Part shown: positions 1 through 9,306 of the stretch, piece after piece
Layout of the letters: each line of letters starts with the position of its first letter
Position numbering within the stretch: the first letter of the stretch is position 1
Origin: Nitrospira sp.
Lineage (GTDB): Bacteria > Nitrospirota > Nitrospiria > Nitrospirales > Nitrospiraceae
DNA length: 64,000 bases
Assembly (NCBI GenBank): GCA_024998625.1
Contig: JACOEL010000008.1
Coordinates: 1 to 64,000, forward strand
Reading direction: 5' to 3'
Notes under the pieces: generated by a model
Seen by the model: the letters and a program-made list of their open reading frames with translations, nothing else
What the model was told of the DNA's origin: nothing
Databases searched by the model: none
Made by a program: the position numbers and the translations under genes

Positions 1-129
1 GTGCAGCTCGCCTCCATCACCATGCTACTCAAGCAATTTTGAGATAGGTTCTAGTATCGGCTGGCTCGAAATCAGGAGCTGTGTTCTTAACGAGGTCAAC
101 GTGTTGTGTTCCAGTTTGCCGAAAACGAA

Positions 130-708
130 ATGAGCCATGTCCGTCTTTACAGCGATTTCAACTGTCCCTTTTGTTACGCGATGCACGAATACCTTCATGC
201 ATTGGGCGTCATGGATCGAGTTTCCTGGCAGGGGGTTCAGCATGCACCGCATCTAGCGGTCCCGATGGCTGGCTGGGCAGGGCACCTTGTAGCTGAATTG
301 AAGCGAGAGGTGCAGATGGTCCGCCGGCTGGCGCCCGAGCTGCCGGTCGCTGTGCCGCCGGGGAAGCCCAATACCGGGCGGGCGATTGCCGCGTCTGCGC
401 GCGCGCTTCAGCTCGACCCGCTCCGTGGCGCGGAGTTTGTGCGCTCCTTGTACCGGTCGTTCTGGGTGGACGGCCAGGATCTCTCCGATGAGACGGTGCT
501 GCAGCGGGAAGCCGAACGCCAGGGGTTTGCCTCCGCGCAGATTGTCGGCACAGAGGCCACCACAGTAGATGCGATTCTTCGGGCCTGGAATGATCAATGG
601 GCTGAGGCGGATCATCAAGGCGTGCCGCTCCTGCAACGCTCAGACGGAACGTTGCTTGTCGGCCTGATGCCGGCGGATGTCATCGAGCAATTTTTCGCCG
701 GAGGATAG
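130..708 (+). CDS. DsbA-family thioredoxin-like oxidoreductase
   Basis: The 192-residue product opens with a beta strand followed directly by a CPFC redox motif (Cys12 and Cys15). A later GVPLL segment fits the cis-proline loop that faces the active site in the thioredoxin fold. No signal peptide is visible, so a cytoplasmic FrnE-like or 2-hydroxychromene-2-carboxylate-isomerase-like DsbA relative is more likely than periplasmic DsbA. The ATG at 130 puts MSHVRLYSDF in the usual place before the motif. A GTG at 106 in the same frame is possible but adds residues that look non-homologous. The substrate is unknown. It appears monocistronic; the next gene starts about 190 bases later. Confidence 0.8.
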   Translation: MSHVRLYSDFNCPFCYAMHEYLHALGVMDRVSWQGVQHAPHLAVPMAGWAGHLVAELKREVQMVRRLAPELPVAVPPGKPNTGRAIAASARALQLDPLRGAEFVRSLYRSFWVDGQDLSDETVLQREAERQGFASAQIVGTEATTVDAILRAWNDQWAEADHQGVPLLQRSDGTLLVGLMPADVIEQFFAGG

Positions 709-895
709 CGCCTGCTCAGATCTGCCTTTCGCCGACCATCGACGGATTCACCTCTCAACGTAACCGGTTGGTTCCTGGCTTTCCCTCGCTGCAGAAACCT
801 CCGAATCAATTTGTCGTCAAGAGTTCCCGTGGTATGAGTGACCTATAGCGGAGCTGAGTAGTTCTGCTAGGCCGTTTAGCCCACAGGAGTGACCC

Positions 896-1645
896 ATGAA
901 ATCAGCGCACTGGTGCCTGGCCGCGTTCCTGTTGAGCTGTTCGTTGTTCGAGATGCATCATGCCGTTGCGTCGGCAGCCGAACCGGCCTCCAGCGCAGCC
1001 AAGGCTCCGTCAACATCTCCCGAGGCCAAACAGGAGGGGGAGAAAACCGAGTTCTATGTGAGTGTCTATATGCAGGGAAGTCGGCCGCTGAATCGTCCCG
1101 TGAGACTGCAGGAGGATCCCTTCACCAATACCGACGTGCAGGGAGGGTTGGGAGGCGGGTTGAAAGTCGGGATTTTTCCGGCGTTCGCCGGCCGGTTCGT
1201 CGGGTTGGAGGCGGACTTGTCCGGACTCGATGGAAAGGTCAATGCGCCTTCGGCCACGACAGGCGGTGTGACGAGGAGTGCGAATTTCCGTCTCCAGTCC
1301 ATCAACGTGATGGCGAATGTGTTGCTGCGCTATCCCGGCGAAACGATTCAACCGTATATCGGCATCGGCGCAGGGTTGTCCGGAGGGTTTGCGCGGGATT
1401 TGAATCTCCAGCACAGCACCATCGGCACGGTGCATGAGAATGCTGCCGACGGCGCCTTCGCCTATCAGTTTCTCGGCGGGGTGCGCGCCAATGTCACGGA
1501 GCACATGTTCCTCTTTACGGAATACAAATATTTTGTGGCGAATTATCAGTGGGAGAGTGAACTCGCGAACGGTGCGCGCGGTCCGTCCTTCACCATGAAC
1601 TATCGAGCCCATATTATTGCGGGTGGCCTTGGATTCCGCTTCTGA
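896..1645 (+). CDS. Outer-membrane beta-barrel protein
   Basis: The 249-residue protein starts with a hydrophobic signal peptide and a likely cleavage site after the AVASA segment near residue 27. A short Ala/Ser/Pro-rich linker follows, then alternating amphipathic strands with many glycines and aromatics. It ends in GGLGFRF, a terminal phenylalanine typical of proteins inserted by the BAM complex. This pattern fits small 8-stranded OmpA-like or OmpW-like barrels. An AGGAG motif eight bases before the ATG supports the start. Function is unknown. A longer overlapping frame starting at 889 lacks these features and was not called. Confidence 0.75.
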   Translation: MKSAHWCLAAFLLSCSLFEMHHAVASAAEPASSAAKAPSTSPEAKQEGEKTEFYVSVYMQGSRPLNRPVRLQEDPFTNTDVQGGLGGGLKVGIFPAFAGRFVGLEADLSGLDGKVNAPSATTGGVTRSANFRLQSINVMANVLLRYPGETIQPYIGIGAGLSGGFARDLNLQHSTIGTVHENAADGAFAYQFLGGVRANVTEHMFLFTEYKYFVANYQWESELANGARGPSFTMNYRAHIIAGGLGFRF

Positions 1646-1647
1646 CA

Positions 1648-1711
1648 GGATGCTGAAAAAGTCCGGAAAGGCCTTCTCGACATCCGTGAATCGTGAAGCG
1701 TGAAGCGGATC
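1648..1711. repeat. Partial copies of two dispersed repeats
   Basis: Just after the beta-barrel stop, CAGGATGCTGAAAAAGTC matches the end of the palindromic element found complete at 9184-9306 and 31727-31849. Next to it, GTGAAGCGTGAAGCGGATCTCG matches the GTGAAGCGTATCTCG family seen near 16126, 46628 and 48783. Only one end of each is present, so this looks like a decayed composite. No gene was found from 1646 to 1848. Confidence 0.5.
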
Positions 1712-1848
1712 TCGTCAGGCACCGCAGCCGGCATCTCGGCGACCTTTCGCACTCTCTTTCCGCTCTGATTGTTCCCGTGCTGACAGAGTGAGTAAACCTC
1801 CTGTCAGGAAAATATTCAGCCCTGGTACCTGCTTGCAGTTCAGCGTGG

Positions 1849-3192
1849 GTGAGGCATAAGATAAGGTCTCACCCGCCCGTTCACCTGGCAAGCATGGAGG
1901 TACAGGCTGTGTTCTGGGACAAGCGGGATCCTTCGCTCAAGCCAGACCGCCTCTGTTCATTTTGCGGCAAGCGTCCGGGCGGAGCACATTCCCTCATCAC
2001 CAGTCCCGAGCCGCATACCTGTCACTCATGCCGCACCTCGTCTCCTCTGTTGATCTGTGAGGAATGCATTCAGCGCTGCTCCCGGTCTTTATCTAAGGAC
2101 AAGAATGGCGGCGAGCAGGGTTCCTCCTCATCGCTGCCGCTCGTAATCCCCAAGCCGACCGACATCAAGGCGACGCTCGATCACTATGTGATCGGGCAGG
2201 ATCGCGCCAAGAAAGTCCTCTCCGTCGCGGTCCACAATCACTACAAACGGATTCTGAACCGGGAACGGCTCAAACACGTCGATCTTCAAAAGGGTAACAT
2301 CCTGATGATCGGATCGACTGGAACCGGGAAGACGCTCTTGTCCCAGACGCTGGCCGGCATCCTTCATGTGCCCTTCACCATTGCCGATGCTACGGCTCTG
2401 ACGGAGGCCGGTTATGTGGGCGAGGATGTCGAGAATGTCGTGCTCAAACTACTTCAGAGTTGCGAGTATGATGTCGCGCACGCCGAGACCGGCATCATCT
2501 ACATCGATGAGATCGACAAGATCAGCCGCAAGTCTGAGAATCCATCACTCACGCGTGATGTATCGGGCGAGGGGGTGCAGCAGGCGCTCCTGAAGCTGGT
2601 CGAAGGGACGATTTGCAATGTGCCGCCGAAAGGAGGCCGAAAACATCCCGACCAAGAGTACATTCGGGTGGACACGACGAACATTCTCTTCATCGCCGGC
2701 GGGGCGTTCGTCGGGTTGGATCAGATCATCGCCCAGCGGATGATGCCTAAGCGGCTGGGGTTCGGAGCGATCAGTTCAACAGTCGGAATCGATGGCCATA
2801 CCGACCTCCTGCGGCACGTCCAATCGGAAGACCTGCTGAAATTCGGGCTCATTCCAGAATTTGTCGGTCGCTTTCCGGTCCTGACCACCCTGTCGGATCT
2901 GGATGTGCCGGCCCTCATTCGAGTCCTGACCGAACCGCGCAATGCACTGGTGAAGCAGTATCAGGCACTTTTCGAGATTGAGGGGGTCGAGCTTCAATTT
3001 ACCGATTCAGCGATTAAAGCCGCGGCCCGCCGCGCGGCTGTGATGAAAACCGGGGCACGGGCGTTACGCACGATCCTGGAGGAGGTGATGTTGGACGTCA
3101 TGTACGAGGTGCCGGCTTTGGGGAATGCGAAATCCGTGGTGATCACGGAAGAAGCCATTGCCGGGATCGGGCAACCTCAAATCCTCACCTGA
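1849..3192 (+). CDS. clpX: ClpX-like AAA+ unfoldase with enlarged zinc domain
   Basis: A ClpX-family ATPase that would unfold proteins for ClpP. The AAA+ core has Walker A GSTGTGKT (residue ~155), pore loop GYVGEDVE, Walker [11 protein letters not shown], sensor and C-terminal small domain. The ClpP-docking IGF loop reads LGF (RLGFGA). Two features differ from textbook ClpX. Walker A has Ser in place of the usual Pro. The N-terminal zinc domain has a third Cys pair (HTCHSC) between CSFC and ICEEC, widening the normal ~18-residue gap to about 30. No clpP or tig lies beside it, so this is probably a second ClpX rather than the main copy. The start is GTG 1849; ATG 1894 would give 432 residues. 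Confidence 0.85.
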   Translation: MRHKIRSHPPVHLASMEVQAVFWDKRDPSLKPDRLCSFCGKRPGGAHSLITSPEPHTCHSCRTSSPLLICEECIQRCSRSLSKDKNGGEQGSSSSLPLVIPKPTDIKATLDHYVIGQDRAKKVLSVAVHNHYKRILNRERLKHVDLQKGNILMIGSTGTGKTLLSQTLAGILHVPFTIADATALTEAGYVGEDVENVVLKLLQSCEYDVAHAETGIIYIDEIDKISRKSENPSLTRDVSGEGVQQALLKLVEGTICNVPPKGGRKHPDQEYIRVDTTNILFIAGGAFVGLDQIIAQRMMPKRLGFGAISSTVGIDGHTDLLRHVQSEDLLKFGLIPEFVGRFPVLTTLSDLDVPALIRVLTEPRNALVKQYQALFEIEGVELQFTDSAIKAAARRAAVMKTGARALRTILEEVMLDVMYEVPALGNAKSVVITEEAIAGIGQPQILT

Positions 3193-3343
3193 AGTCCCAC
3201 GGTGGAAGACGATGATTCGGGATGCAGGGTTTCGCCGGCTGTATGATCCAGACGGAGCTTTCTGGCAGATCCCTCCCTTCCCGCCCTCCTCTCCCGGGTC
3301 AACAAGACGCCTACGGCTGAATACGAGCCGCTAGGAACCTGAG

Positions 3344-3514
3344 TTACGCGGCGTGCCTGACTCTTGTGTCGCTCGCGACGGTGTCGGAAGAGCGCCTTCC
3401 GTCTGGAGACGCAGCGAGTCGCCTCTTCTCAGACTCACTCTCCCCCGCCATCGACCAGGCGAGCAACCATACAAGCGCAATCATTGTTCCGAGACCGATG
3501 ATCTCAACGGCCAT
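3344..3514 (-). CDS. Small single-span membrane protein
   Basis: A 56-residue peptide begins MAVEIIGLGTMIALVWLLAW, one transmembrane helix, followed by a polar Ser/Arg-rich tail. The start at 3514 is chosen because ACGGAGGT lies just upstream. The open frame continues further upstream but without ribosome-binding signals. It follows the similar small membrane protein at 3566-3745 on the same strand, so the two are probably co-transcribed. The family was not recognised; size and topology resemble small accessory subunits of membrane complexes, but nothing more can be claimed. Confidence 0.55.
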   Translation of the reverse strand: MAVEIIGLGTMIALVWLLAWSMAGESESEKRRLAASPDGRRSSDTVASDTRVRHAA

Positions 3515-3565
3515 ATGCCACCTCCGTTGACTGACCTTCGAAATTCGTGGGCCTTGCGCCGGCAT

Positions 3566-3745
3566 CTATGCGGCTTGACGTGAACCAGCAGGAGCTTGCG
3601 TGATGGCCTCGCTCGGCCCCTCGACGCTTCCGCTTGGTGCCGCGGGTGTCCTTTTCGACCCTGAGTAGATGATATCTATGCAGACGAACAAGGTGGCCAC
3701 CATCGCTAAGAGCCCGATGACGATTCCCCAATATACTGCTGACAT
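3566..3745 (-). CDS. Small single-span membrane protein
   Basis: A 59-residue peptide starting MSAVYWGIVIGLLAMVATLF has one strongly hydrophobic helix and a Pro/Ser/Ala-rich tail. The start at 3745 is preceded by GGGAG at good spacing; codons upstream in the same frame look non-coding. It sits about 50 bases upstream of the second small membrane gene on the same strand, suggesting a two-gene unit. No homologue was recognised and no function is assigned. Confidence 0.5.
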   Translation of the reverse strand: MSAVYWGIVIGLLAMVATLFVCIDIIYSGSKRTPAAPSGSVEGPSEAITQAPAGSRQAA

Positions 3746-4270
3746 AAGCCACGCTCCCGCGCAAACTACGCGAGTCCTTTTTCCCATCAGCCTTCATACC
3801 GCCATGTGATACGCCTCCTCGGCTCTGACGCGCTGTTCTTCGTTTGGAATGACATCAAGGCATTCATGCGACCTCAGCCTGGTTTGTGCCGGCACACGTT
3901 CCCGCTGTCTTGCTCGCCGAGGATGGGGCGGGTTTCGATGTGTATGTGTGTGGTCGGCCACGTGCCGTGGTTCTTGGACTGAGGTGATCGTGTGAGGCCG
4001 GAAGTTGTAAGGAGCCGTCCCCGCGGACGCAAACACACCAGAAGAAGAAAGTAACTCGGCCTTATGGTTGGAAAGGAGACGTTTGGGGAGGAGGCCACAC
4101 GTGCCATGCCCGCCCCGTTGGATTTGCGTTCCAGGGAAGATCATAGCTCCCACCTCCAGCATGAGGCGGATCGTGAACTGAAGTTTATTCTATGCCCCGG
4201 TTGTTACACTGGTCAAGAGGTGAGCAAGGCAAGAGGCTTATTGGGACAGCAGCCAAGATCCTGGGACTCG
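3746..4270. other. 525-base stretch with no convincing gene
   Basis: Several open frames cross this stretch on both strands, but all are rich in Arg, His, Pro and Ser. They lack hydrophobic cores or recognisable motifs, and none has a good ribosome-binding site with a plausible N-terminus. The left end probably holds the promoter for the small membrane genes on the minus strand. Confidence 0.5.
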
Positions 4271-4678
4271 TTAGAGTATGTCGTCGGCCCCCTGGGGGAG
4301 GGAGCGCGACGGGTGCTTGGAAGTTTTGAACCGCAGGGTCAACTCCTGTTGCTCAGCGTTGGGTGAGAGGCGGAACGATCCCTCGGCGCTCAGGTGTTCC
4401 TGCGAACGGGATTTCCCCTGAGGAAAGACTTTGAGTCGAAACTCTCCCCCTTGTGCCCGAGTCTCACCGTCCCGCGATAGGCTTCCATCGATCTCGATGT
4501 ATTCCTGCACAGAGGCAAGGGCCTGGTCGTAGAGGCTGCGGAGACTGTCCGGATTCGGCGGATCGAATGATTCGATCGATTTGGGAGGGTGTAGTGTCTC
4601 TGCGGGCGCTGCAAGAACCTCCATAGTCGGGATGAGCGGCGCGGTGCAGAGCAACGTGATCATGAGCCAAGGTGTCAT
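4271..4678 (-). CDS. Putative secreted protein, function unknown
   Basis: The 135-residue product begins MTPWLMITLLCTAPLIP and has a likely signal-peptidase site after VLAAPA near residue 25. The mature part is polar, with alternating charged and hydrophobic residues that could form a small beta-rich periplasmic domain (for example GGEFRLKVFPQG and EGSFRLS). No family was recognised. It is transcribed in the same direction as the lipoprotein gene to its right, from which it is separated by about 80 bases. Confidence 0.6.
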   Translation of the reverse strand: MTPWLMITLLCTAPLIPTMEVLAAPAETLHPPKSIESFDPPNPDSLRSLYDQALASVQEYIEIDGSLSRDGETRAQGGEFRLKVFPQGKSRSQEHLSAEGSFRLSPNAEQQELTLRFKTSKHPSRSLPQGADDIL

Positions 4679-4757
4679 GCCAACAGTCTAGCGAGCAGAA
4701 AAAACCGGGTCAAGCTAAGAGGCGCGAGCGGCGTCGTTGGCGAGGTCAAGCGGCAGG

Positions 4758-5924
4758 TTAACAGCGCGTCAGTAGTTTCTCATTCCGGTTCCATTGCGAA
4801 ACCGTGCCGCTGTTGTCGGTCAGTTCAAGCTTGTCCTGCGCCGACACCCGTACAAACATGGGAGGAGTTTTGCTTTGAGGGACGACCAAGCGAAACCGAT
4901 CCTGCTCTTTCTCGATGCGACCAGACTGCGACGTTGCCTTGTAGAATTCCGAAACGTTGGCCGACGTGATCGTCCAGACGAACTGTTCTTGCCGATCGAC
5001 GAACTTGGCGGAACCTTCCCAGGTTCCGACGAGAGAGGGATCGACCGGTGGCAGCCGTTTGACGGCGACTTTGCGCGGGACGGCTGCAAATGATTGCCAG
5101 AGTAGCGGGTCGAATTTGTTCGGTCCCTGATTCTTGGCGAGTTTGTCCCAGGTGACGCTGAGAATGCCCGTGGTCGAGAAACGGTCGTTCCCGGCTACTT
5201 GATAGGTTCCGTGCAGAATCTCTTGATAGGATTCCGCCTGCCAGCGTCCCCGGTCTGCGGTCACCGTGCCCGGCATCAATACGGCAGTCGTCAGGGACCA
5301 GGTGCCGCCTTCGCTCAGCGCGAGATGGCCTTTCCCATACATCAATCCGACGGGTGGGCACCCATACCAATCACCGGCCCATTGGGATGGAGTGGCGGTC
5401 AGCCCCGGTTCGGTTAACCCCGTCGGCCCGCTGCGAAGGGGACCGCCGAGTCTGGTCGCGGCGACCTTGGCGAGTTTGGTTACGGCCGCCTGCGCGTCGG
5501 GCTGTTTCGAGGACGAGAGCGACAGCGTGACCAGCGCATCAGCCTTGAGGAATGTCAGCTGAATTCCACCGATAGGCGACCGCAGGGTAAAGGCACCATC
5601 ACCGACCCCGGGAACCGGCTGGTGACCGGCCTTTGAACGCTGGTCGTGAAACAGAATTTTTGTGTCTCCGTCAGGACCGGGGTTCAGTTCCACCGTCACG
5701 GTTTCTTGTGGATTACGTTTCGCCTGGTAGAGGCACTTCCGGTCGTTTTGGCGCAAGCCAGGCGTGACAGGGGTGCCGATGGCTAATTCGACTTCGGCCT
5801 CTGTCACGATCAAGCAGGCGTTGAGATTGGATGAGATCACGTCGGAGGATTGTGAACAACCGAGCATCGCCGCCCCGGCTAGCAAGAGGCCCAGGAGCGG
5901 TCGTATCAGGGAGAAGTACGCCAT
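4758..5924 (-). CDS. Putative lipoprotein, function unknown
   Basis: The 388-residue protein has a signal peptide ending in a lipobox-like AAMLGC, with the acylated Cys near residue 23. The mature protein contains two Cys in its first third (ACLIV and RKCLYQ). This is followed by a part rich in Thr, Gly and Trp with WAGDWYGCPPVG and GTWEGSAKF, which suggest repeated lipocalin-like or DUF-type beta domains. No enzyme motif was seen. It lies upstream of the small secreted protein on the same strand. Confidence 0.65.
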   Translation of the reverse strand: MAYFSLIRPLLGLLLAGAAMLGCSQSSDVISSNLNACLIVTEAEVELAIGTPVTPGLRQNDRKCLYQAKRNPQETVTVELNPGPDGDTKILFHDQRSKAGHQPVPGVGDGAFTLRSPIGGIQLTFLKADALVTLSLSSSKQPDAQAAVTKLAKVAATRLGGPLRSGPTGLTEPGLTATPSQWAGDWYGCPPVGLMYGKGHLALSEGGTWSLTTAVLMPGTVTADRGRWQAESYQEILHGTYQVAGNDRFSTTGILSVTWDKLAKNQGPNKFDPLLWQSFAAVPRKVAVKRLPPVDPSLVGTWEGSAKFVDRQEQFVWTITSANVSEFYKATSQSGRIEKEQDRFRLVVPQSKTPPMFVRVSAQDKLELTDNSGTVSQWNRNEKLLTRC

Positions 5925-6050
5925 GGCATGCGCAGTCTAGGAGGGTTCGGCGACAAATTGCAAGGTGCGCCGCCGGGCTCCGACGGTGAAGCTGCGATCG
6001 CCGCAGTGACCGGCCTGAGCCTTTCGTCGGGGAGGCGCATGTGATCGCCA

Positions 6051-6470
6051 TCAGGTAGGAACAAACTTCAAGGAGACGCCGTTGATGCAATAGCGGAGGC
6101 CGGTCGGTCTCGGCCCATCGTCGAAGACATGTCCTTGATGGCCGCCACACCGGGCGCAGTGAACTTCCACCCGTGTCATGAAAAACCTGGAATCCGTGCG
6201 CGTCTCCACCACCTTGGGGTCAATCGGTTGCCAGAAGCTTGGCCAGCCGGTGCCGCTATCGAACTTATGCTCCGAGGAATAGGCCGGCAGGTCACAGCCC
6301 GCACAATGATAGATGCCCGCCTGATGATTCTCGTGGAGCGGGCTCGTAAAGGCCCGCTCGGTATCTTCATGCCGCAAGACTTGATAGGCCGCGGGCGAGA
6401 GCAGTTTCTTCCATTCGTCGTCGGTCTTGGTCACCTTCACGATTTCCCCGATGTCAATTTTTGGCGGCAT
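6051..6470 (-). CDS. msrB: Peptide-methionine (R)-S-oxide reductase MsrB
   Basis: MsrB repairs the R form of methionine sulfoxide in proteins. The 139-residue product carries the zinc pairs CAGC and CARC, the fold motif SGTGWPSFW and the catalytic RYCING with its active Cys. Where many MsrB proteins have a resolving Cys in a GCGWPSF context, this one has Thr, so recycling would need another thiol or direct thioredoxin attack. The start at 6470 (MPPKID) is supported by AAGGAGAG just upstream; in-frame starts further out look spurious. No msrA is adjacent. Confidence 0.93.
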   Translation of the reverse strand: MPPKIDIGEIVKVTKTDDEWKKLLSPAAYQVLRHEDTERAFTSPLHENHQAGIYHCAGCDLPAYSSEHKFDSGTGWPSFWQPIDPKVVETRTDSRFFMTRVEVHCARCGGHQGHVFDDGPRPTGLRYCINGVSLKFVPT

Positions 6471-6617
6471 GGTCACTCTCCTTCGCGTCATGGCAGGATG
6501 TGCGCAGGGGTCGAACAGACAATTGATCCTGACATAAGTGATTACGGAAGGGCAAGGCAAGTGGATGTGTGGGAGCCGGCACTGAGGGCCCCGGATGTTC
6601 AGCCGGGGCCCTAGATC

Positions 6618-9014
6618 TTACGAGGCGGTCGCGCTCGCCAACGGTTCCCGCCGTTCGGGTGAGGTCGCGGTATCCTGATTGAACGCTGCCGGGAGCACTT
6701 CCTCGATCCGTTCCACTGGAATGACCGTGAGTTCATCGCGCACTTCCTGCGGGACTTCTTTCAAGTCCTTCTCGTTGGCCTTCGGCAGAATGATTCGCCG
6801 GATGCCGGCGCGATGGGCGGCCAGGACTTTTTCCTTGATGCCGCCGACGGGCAGCACCAACCCGGTCAGGCTGATCTCTCCCGTCATCGCTGTGTCGCTG
6901 CGCACCGGCTTGCCGACATAGGCCGAAGCCAGCGCAGTCGCCATGGTGATCCCGGCCGAGGGGCCGTCTTTAGGAATGGCGCCGGACGGGACATGAATGT
7001 GCACCCCGTTGCGTTTGAAGCGCGAGATATCCAGCCCCATGCTCTCGGCATGCGACCAGAGGTAGCTGCGCGCCGCGCGTGCCGACTCCTGCATCACATC
7101 GCCCAATTGTCCCGTCAGGGTCAGCTCGTGACTACCGGGCAGCAGCGTCGTCTCGATATAGAGCACGTCACCGCCTGTCGGAGTCCAGGCGAGACCCGTG
7201 GCGACTCCGGCCGGTAGATTCTTTCGCGCCTCTTCCGGCTGGAATCGTTCCTGTCCGAGCCACTCGTCCAGGAGTGGTTGCGTGATGTCCACGGGGCTCG
7301 CCGGAGCATCGGCCGGTCGATCGGCGAAGGTCACGGCGACCTTTCTCGTAATGCGGCCCAACATCTGTTCCAGCTGCCGTACGCCCGATTCCCTGGTATA
7401 GCGGCCGATGATATGGTCCAGCACCGCCTCGGACAGCGTCACCTCTTCAGCTTGCAGACCGGCCTCCTTCAGACGCCTGGGCCAGAGGTACCGCAGGGCA
7501 ATTTCCCGCTTCTCTCGCTCGCTGTATCCGTTCAACCGGATGATTTCCATACGGTCGAGCAGGGGTTGCGAGAGCGTTTCCAGCGTATTTGCCGTCGTGA
7601 TGAAAAACACTTTCGACAGATCGAACGGCAGATCGAGATAATGGTCCCGGAACGTATGGTTTTGGGCCGGGTCCAGAATTTCCAACAATGCCGCCGCGGG
7701 ATCGCCGCGGAAATCGTGTCCGAGTTTATCCACTTCGTCCAGCATGATGACCGGATTGTTCACACCGGCCCGCCGCACCGCCTGGATGATCCGGCCGGGA
7801 AGGGCCCCGACATAGGTACGGCGGTGGCCGCGCAATTCGCCTTCGTCATGCAATCCACCGAGACTGAAGCGTTCGAACGTGCGCCCCATGGACTTGGCAA
7901 TGGACTGCCCCAGGCTGGTTTTTCCCACACCGGGAGGGCCGACGAGGCAGAGAATCGGCGCCTTGGCGGATGGGTTCAACTTCAAGACCGCCAGGTGCTC
8001 CACGATGCGTTCTTTCACTTCCTTGATGCCGTAGTGATCCTCGTTCAACACCTGACGGACATGAGCAAGATCGAGTCCTTCTTCAGAGGACTTCTTCCAC
8101 GGCAGCTCGAGCACCAGCTCCAAATAGCTCCGGATCACCTGATGCTCGGGCGACGCGCTCGGCGTCTTGGCGAGGCGCGCCAGTTCACGGTCCGTCTCTT
8201 TCCGGACCTGTTCGGGGAGATCGGCTTCCTGAATCTTGGTTCTCAGCGCGCCGACTTCATCTTCCTCTCCGTTCCCTTCGCCCAGCTCCTGTTGAATCGC
8301 CTTGAGCTGCTCACGGAGGAGATATTCCCGTTGTGTCTTGCCCAGTTTTTCCCTGGCTTCGCTGGTGATCTTGTCGCGCAACTGCAGAATCTGGACTTCC
8401 CGCGACAGCGCCGCATAGAGCCCGCGCAACAGATCGGCCCGAGTAGGCGCCGCCAGCAATTGCTGCTCGCCGTCCAAGGTGAGATTCAACAAGGACGCGA
8501 TGCGATAGGCCAGGACCACGGGATCTTCTTCCGTGCCCAGGGCCGCGACCGCTTCATGCACGCCGGGAGTCTGGATCAGTTTCGGCAGTTCGGTGATGAT
8601 GTCCAGAATGGCCCGATGCAGCGCTTCGACTTCCGTGCTCTGTTCACTCGGGGGAGCCAGCTGTTTCACCCGGGCCTGGAGATACGGATCCGTCTGGTCG
8701 AGCTTCAGCAGCACGAAGCGCTCCAGTCCTTGGATCAGAATGTTGTAGTGCCCTTCAGGCGTTCGGGCCGTCTGTTTGATCACGGCCTTGGTGCCGATGG
8801 GGTAGAGATCTTCCAGCGTGGGCTGATCGGTTTGCGCATCCCGTTGGGCCACGACGAGAAGCGTTTTATCTTCGGTCTTCAGCGCTGCCTCGACCGCGGC
8901 AATGGAACGGTCCCGGCCGACGGTCAAGGGCATCATCGTGCCGGGGAACAACACCGTCCGTTTCAGGGGCAGCACGGGCAGATGCGTGAGTATCGGGGCA
9001 TTCGATTCGTTCAT
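6618..9014 (-). CDS. lon: ATP-dependent protease Lon
   Basis: A full-length Lon of 798 residues, a cytoplasmic ATP-dependent serine protease for damaged and regulatory proteins. Domains in order are an N-terminal LON domain (LPVLPLKRTVLFPG), a coiled-coil region, an AAA+ module with Walker A GPPGVGKTS and Walker B VIMLDEVDKLG, and a C-terminal S16 protease with catalytic Ser in DGPSAG and Lys in GGIKEKVLAAHRAG. The start at 9014 (MNESNAP) follows GCGGAGGATAAA; the open frame extends 56 codons upstream without coding character. A palindromic repeat lies about 170 bases upstream of the start. Confidence 0.96.
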   Translation of the reverse strand: MNESNAPILTHLPVLPLKRTVLFPGTMMPLTVGRDRSIAAVEAALKTEDKTLLVVAQRDAQTDQPTLEDLYPIGTKAVIKQTARTPEGHYNILIQGLERFVLLKLDQTDPYLQARVKQLAPPSEQSTEVEALHRAILDIITELPKLIQTPGVHEAVAALGTEEDPVVLAYRIASLLNLTLDGEQQLLAAPTRADLLRGLYAALSREVQILQLRDKITSEAREKLGKTQREYLLREQLKAIQQELGEGNGEEDEVGALRTKIQEADLPEQVRKETDRELARLAKTPSASPEHQVIRSYLELVLELPWKKSSEEGLDLAHVRQVLNEDHYGIKEVKERIVEHLAVLKLNPSAKAPILCLVGPPGVGKTSLGQSIAKSMGRTFERFSLGGLHDEGELRGHRRTYVGALPGRIIQAVRRAGVNNPVIMLDEVDKLGHDFRGDPAAALLEILDPAQNHTFRDHYLDLPFDLSKVFFITTANTLETLSQPLLDRMEIIRLNGYSEREKREIALRYLWPRRLKEAGLQAEEVTLSEAVLDHIIGRYTRESGVRQLEQMLGRITRKVAVTFADRPADAPASPVDITQPLLDEWLGQERFQPEEARKNLPAGVATGLAWTPTGGDVLYIETTLLPGSHELTLTGQLGDVMQESARAARSYLWSHAESMGLDISRFKRNGVHIHVPSGAIPKDGPSAGITMATALASAYVGKPVRSDTAMTGEISLTGLVLPVGGIKEKVLAAHRAGIRRIILPKANEKDLKEVPQEVRDELTVIPVERIEEVLPAAFNQDTATSPERREPLASATAS

Positions 9015-9183
9015 TTTATCCTCCGCTGCGCTCGGATGGTCATCGGATAGAGCGGTGTGTCGGGTCCAGAATCCACGGTCACGCTCGTTCGTACCGGTTA
9101 AGATAGCCACAAGAGAGGGGGAGTCAAGCGCAGGGCGGGAAAGGGGAGAGCGCGGGAGTTGGAGACAACGCGGAGCGAGCATG

Positions 9184-9306
9184 CAGGATGGTCAAAAAGG
9201 CTGTCCAGCGAGGTCGCAGCGAGCAAAGAGGCGAAGCGTACCCTTGCGGTACGTTGAGCTTCTGCGCGATGCGAGAACAAAGCGGGTGGACTTTTTCACC
9301 ATCCTG
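9184..9306. repeat. Dispersed palindromic repeat, 123 bp, full copy
   Basis: The element is bounded by CAGGATGGTCAAAAAG (9184-9199) and its near-perfect inverse CTTTTTCACCATCCTG (9291-9306). A shorter GTAC-bounded internal hairpin lies in the middle. The interior closely matches the reverse complement of 31727-31849. The right edge touches the stop codon of the GNDTY-repeat protein gene. It carries no gene. It resembles a REP/BIME-like or MITE-like element and could act as a bidirectional terminator or RNA hairpin. Confidence 0.75.

Noticed and set aside
4064-4366. A 100-codon plus-strand frame with two Cys
   Set aside because: Overlaps the end of the minus-strand secreted-protein gene and has no recognisable fold or operon context.
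7278-9050. A 590-codon open frame opposite lon
   Set aside because: It mirrors the codon bias of lon on the other strand, lacks any domain pattern, and lon is certain.
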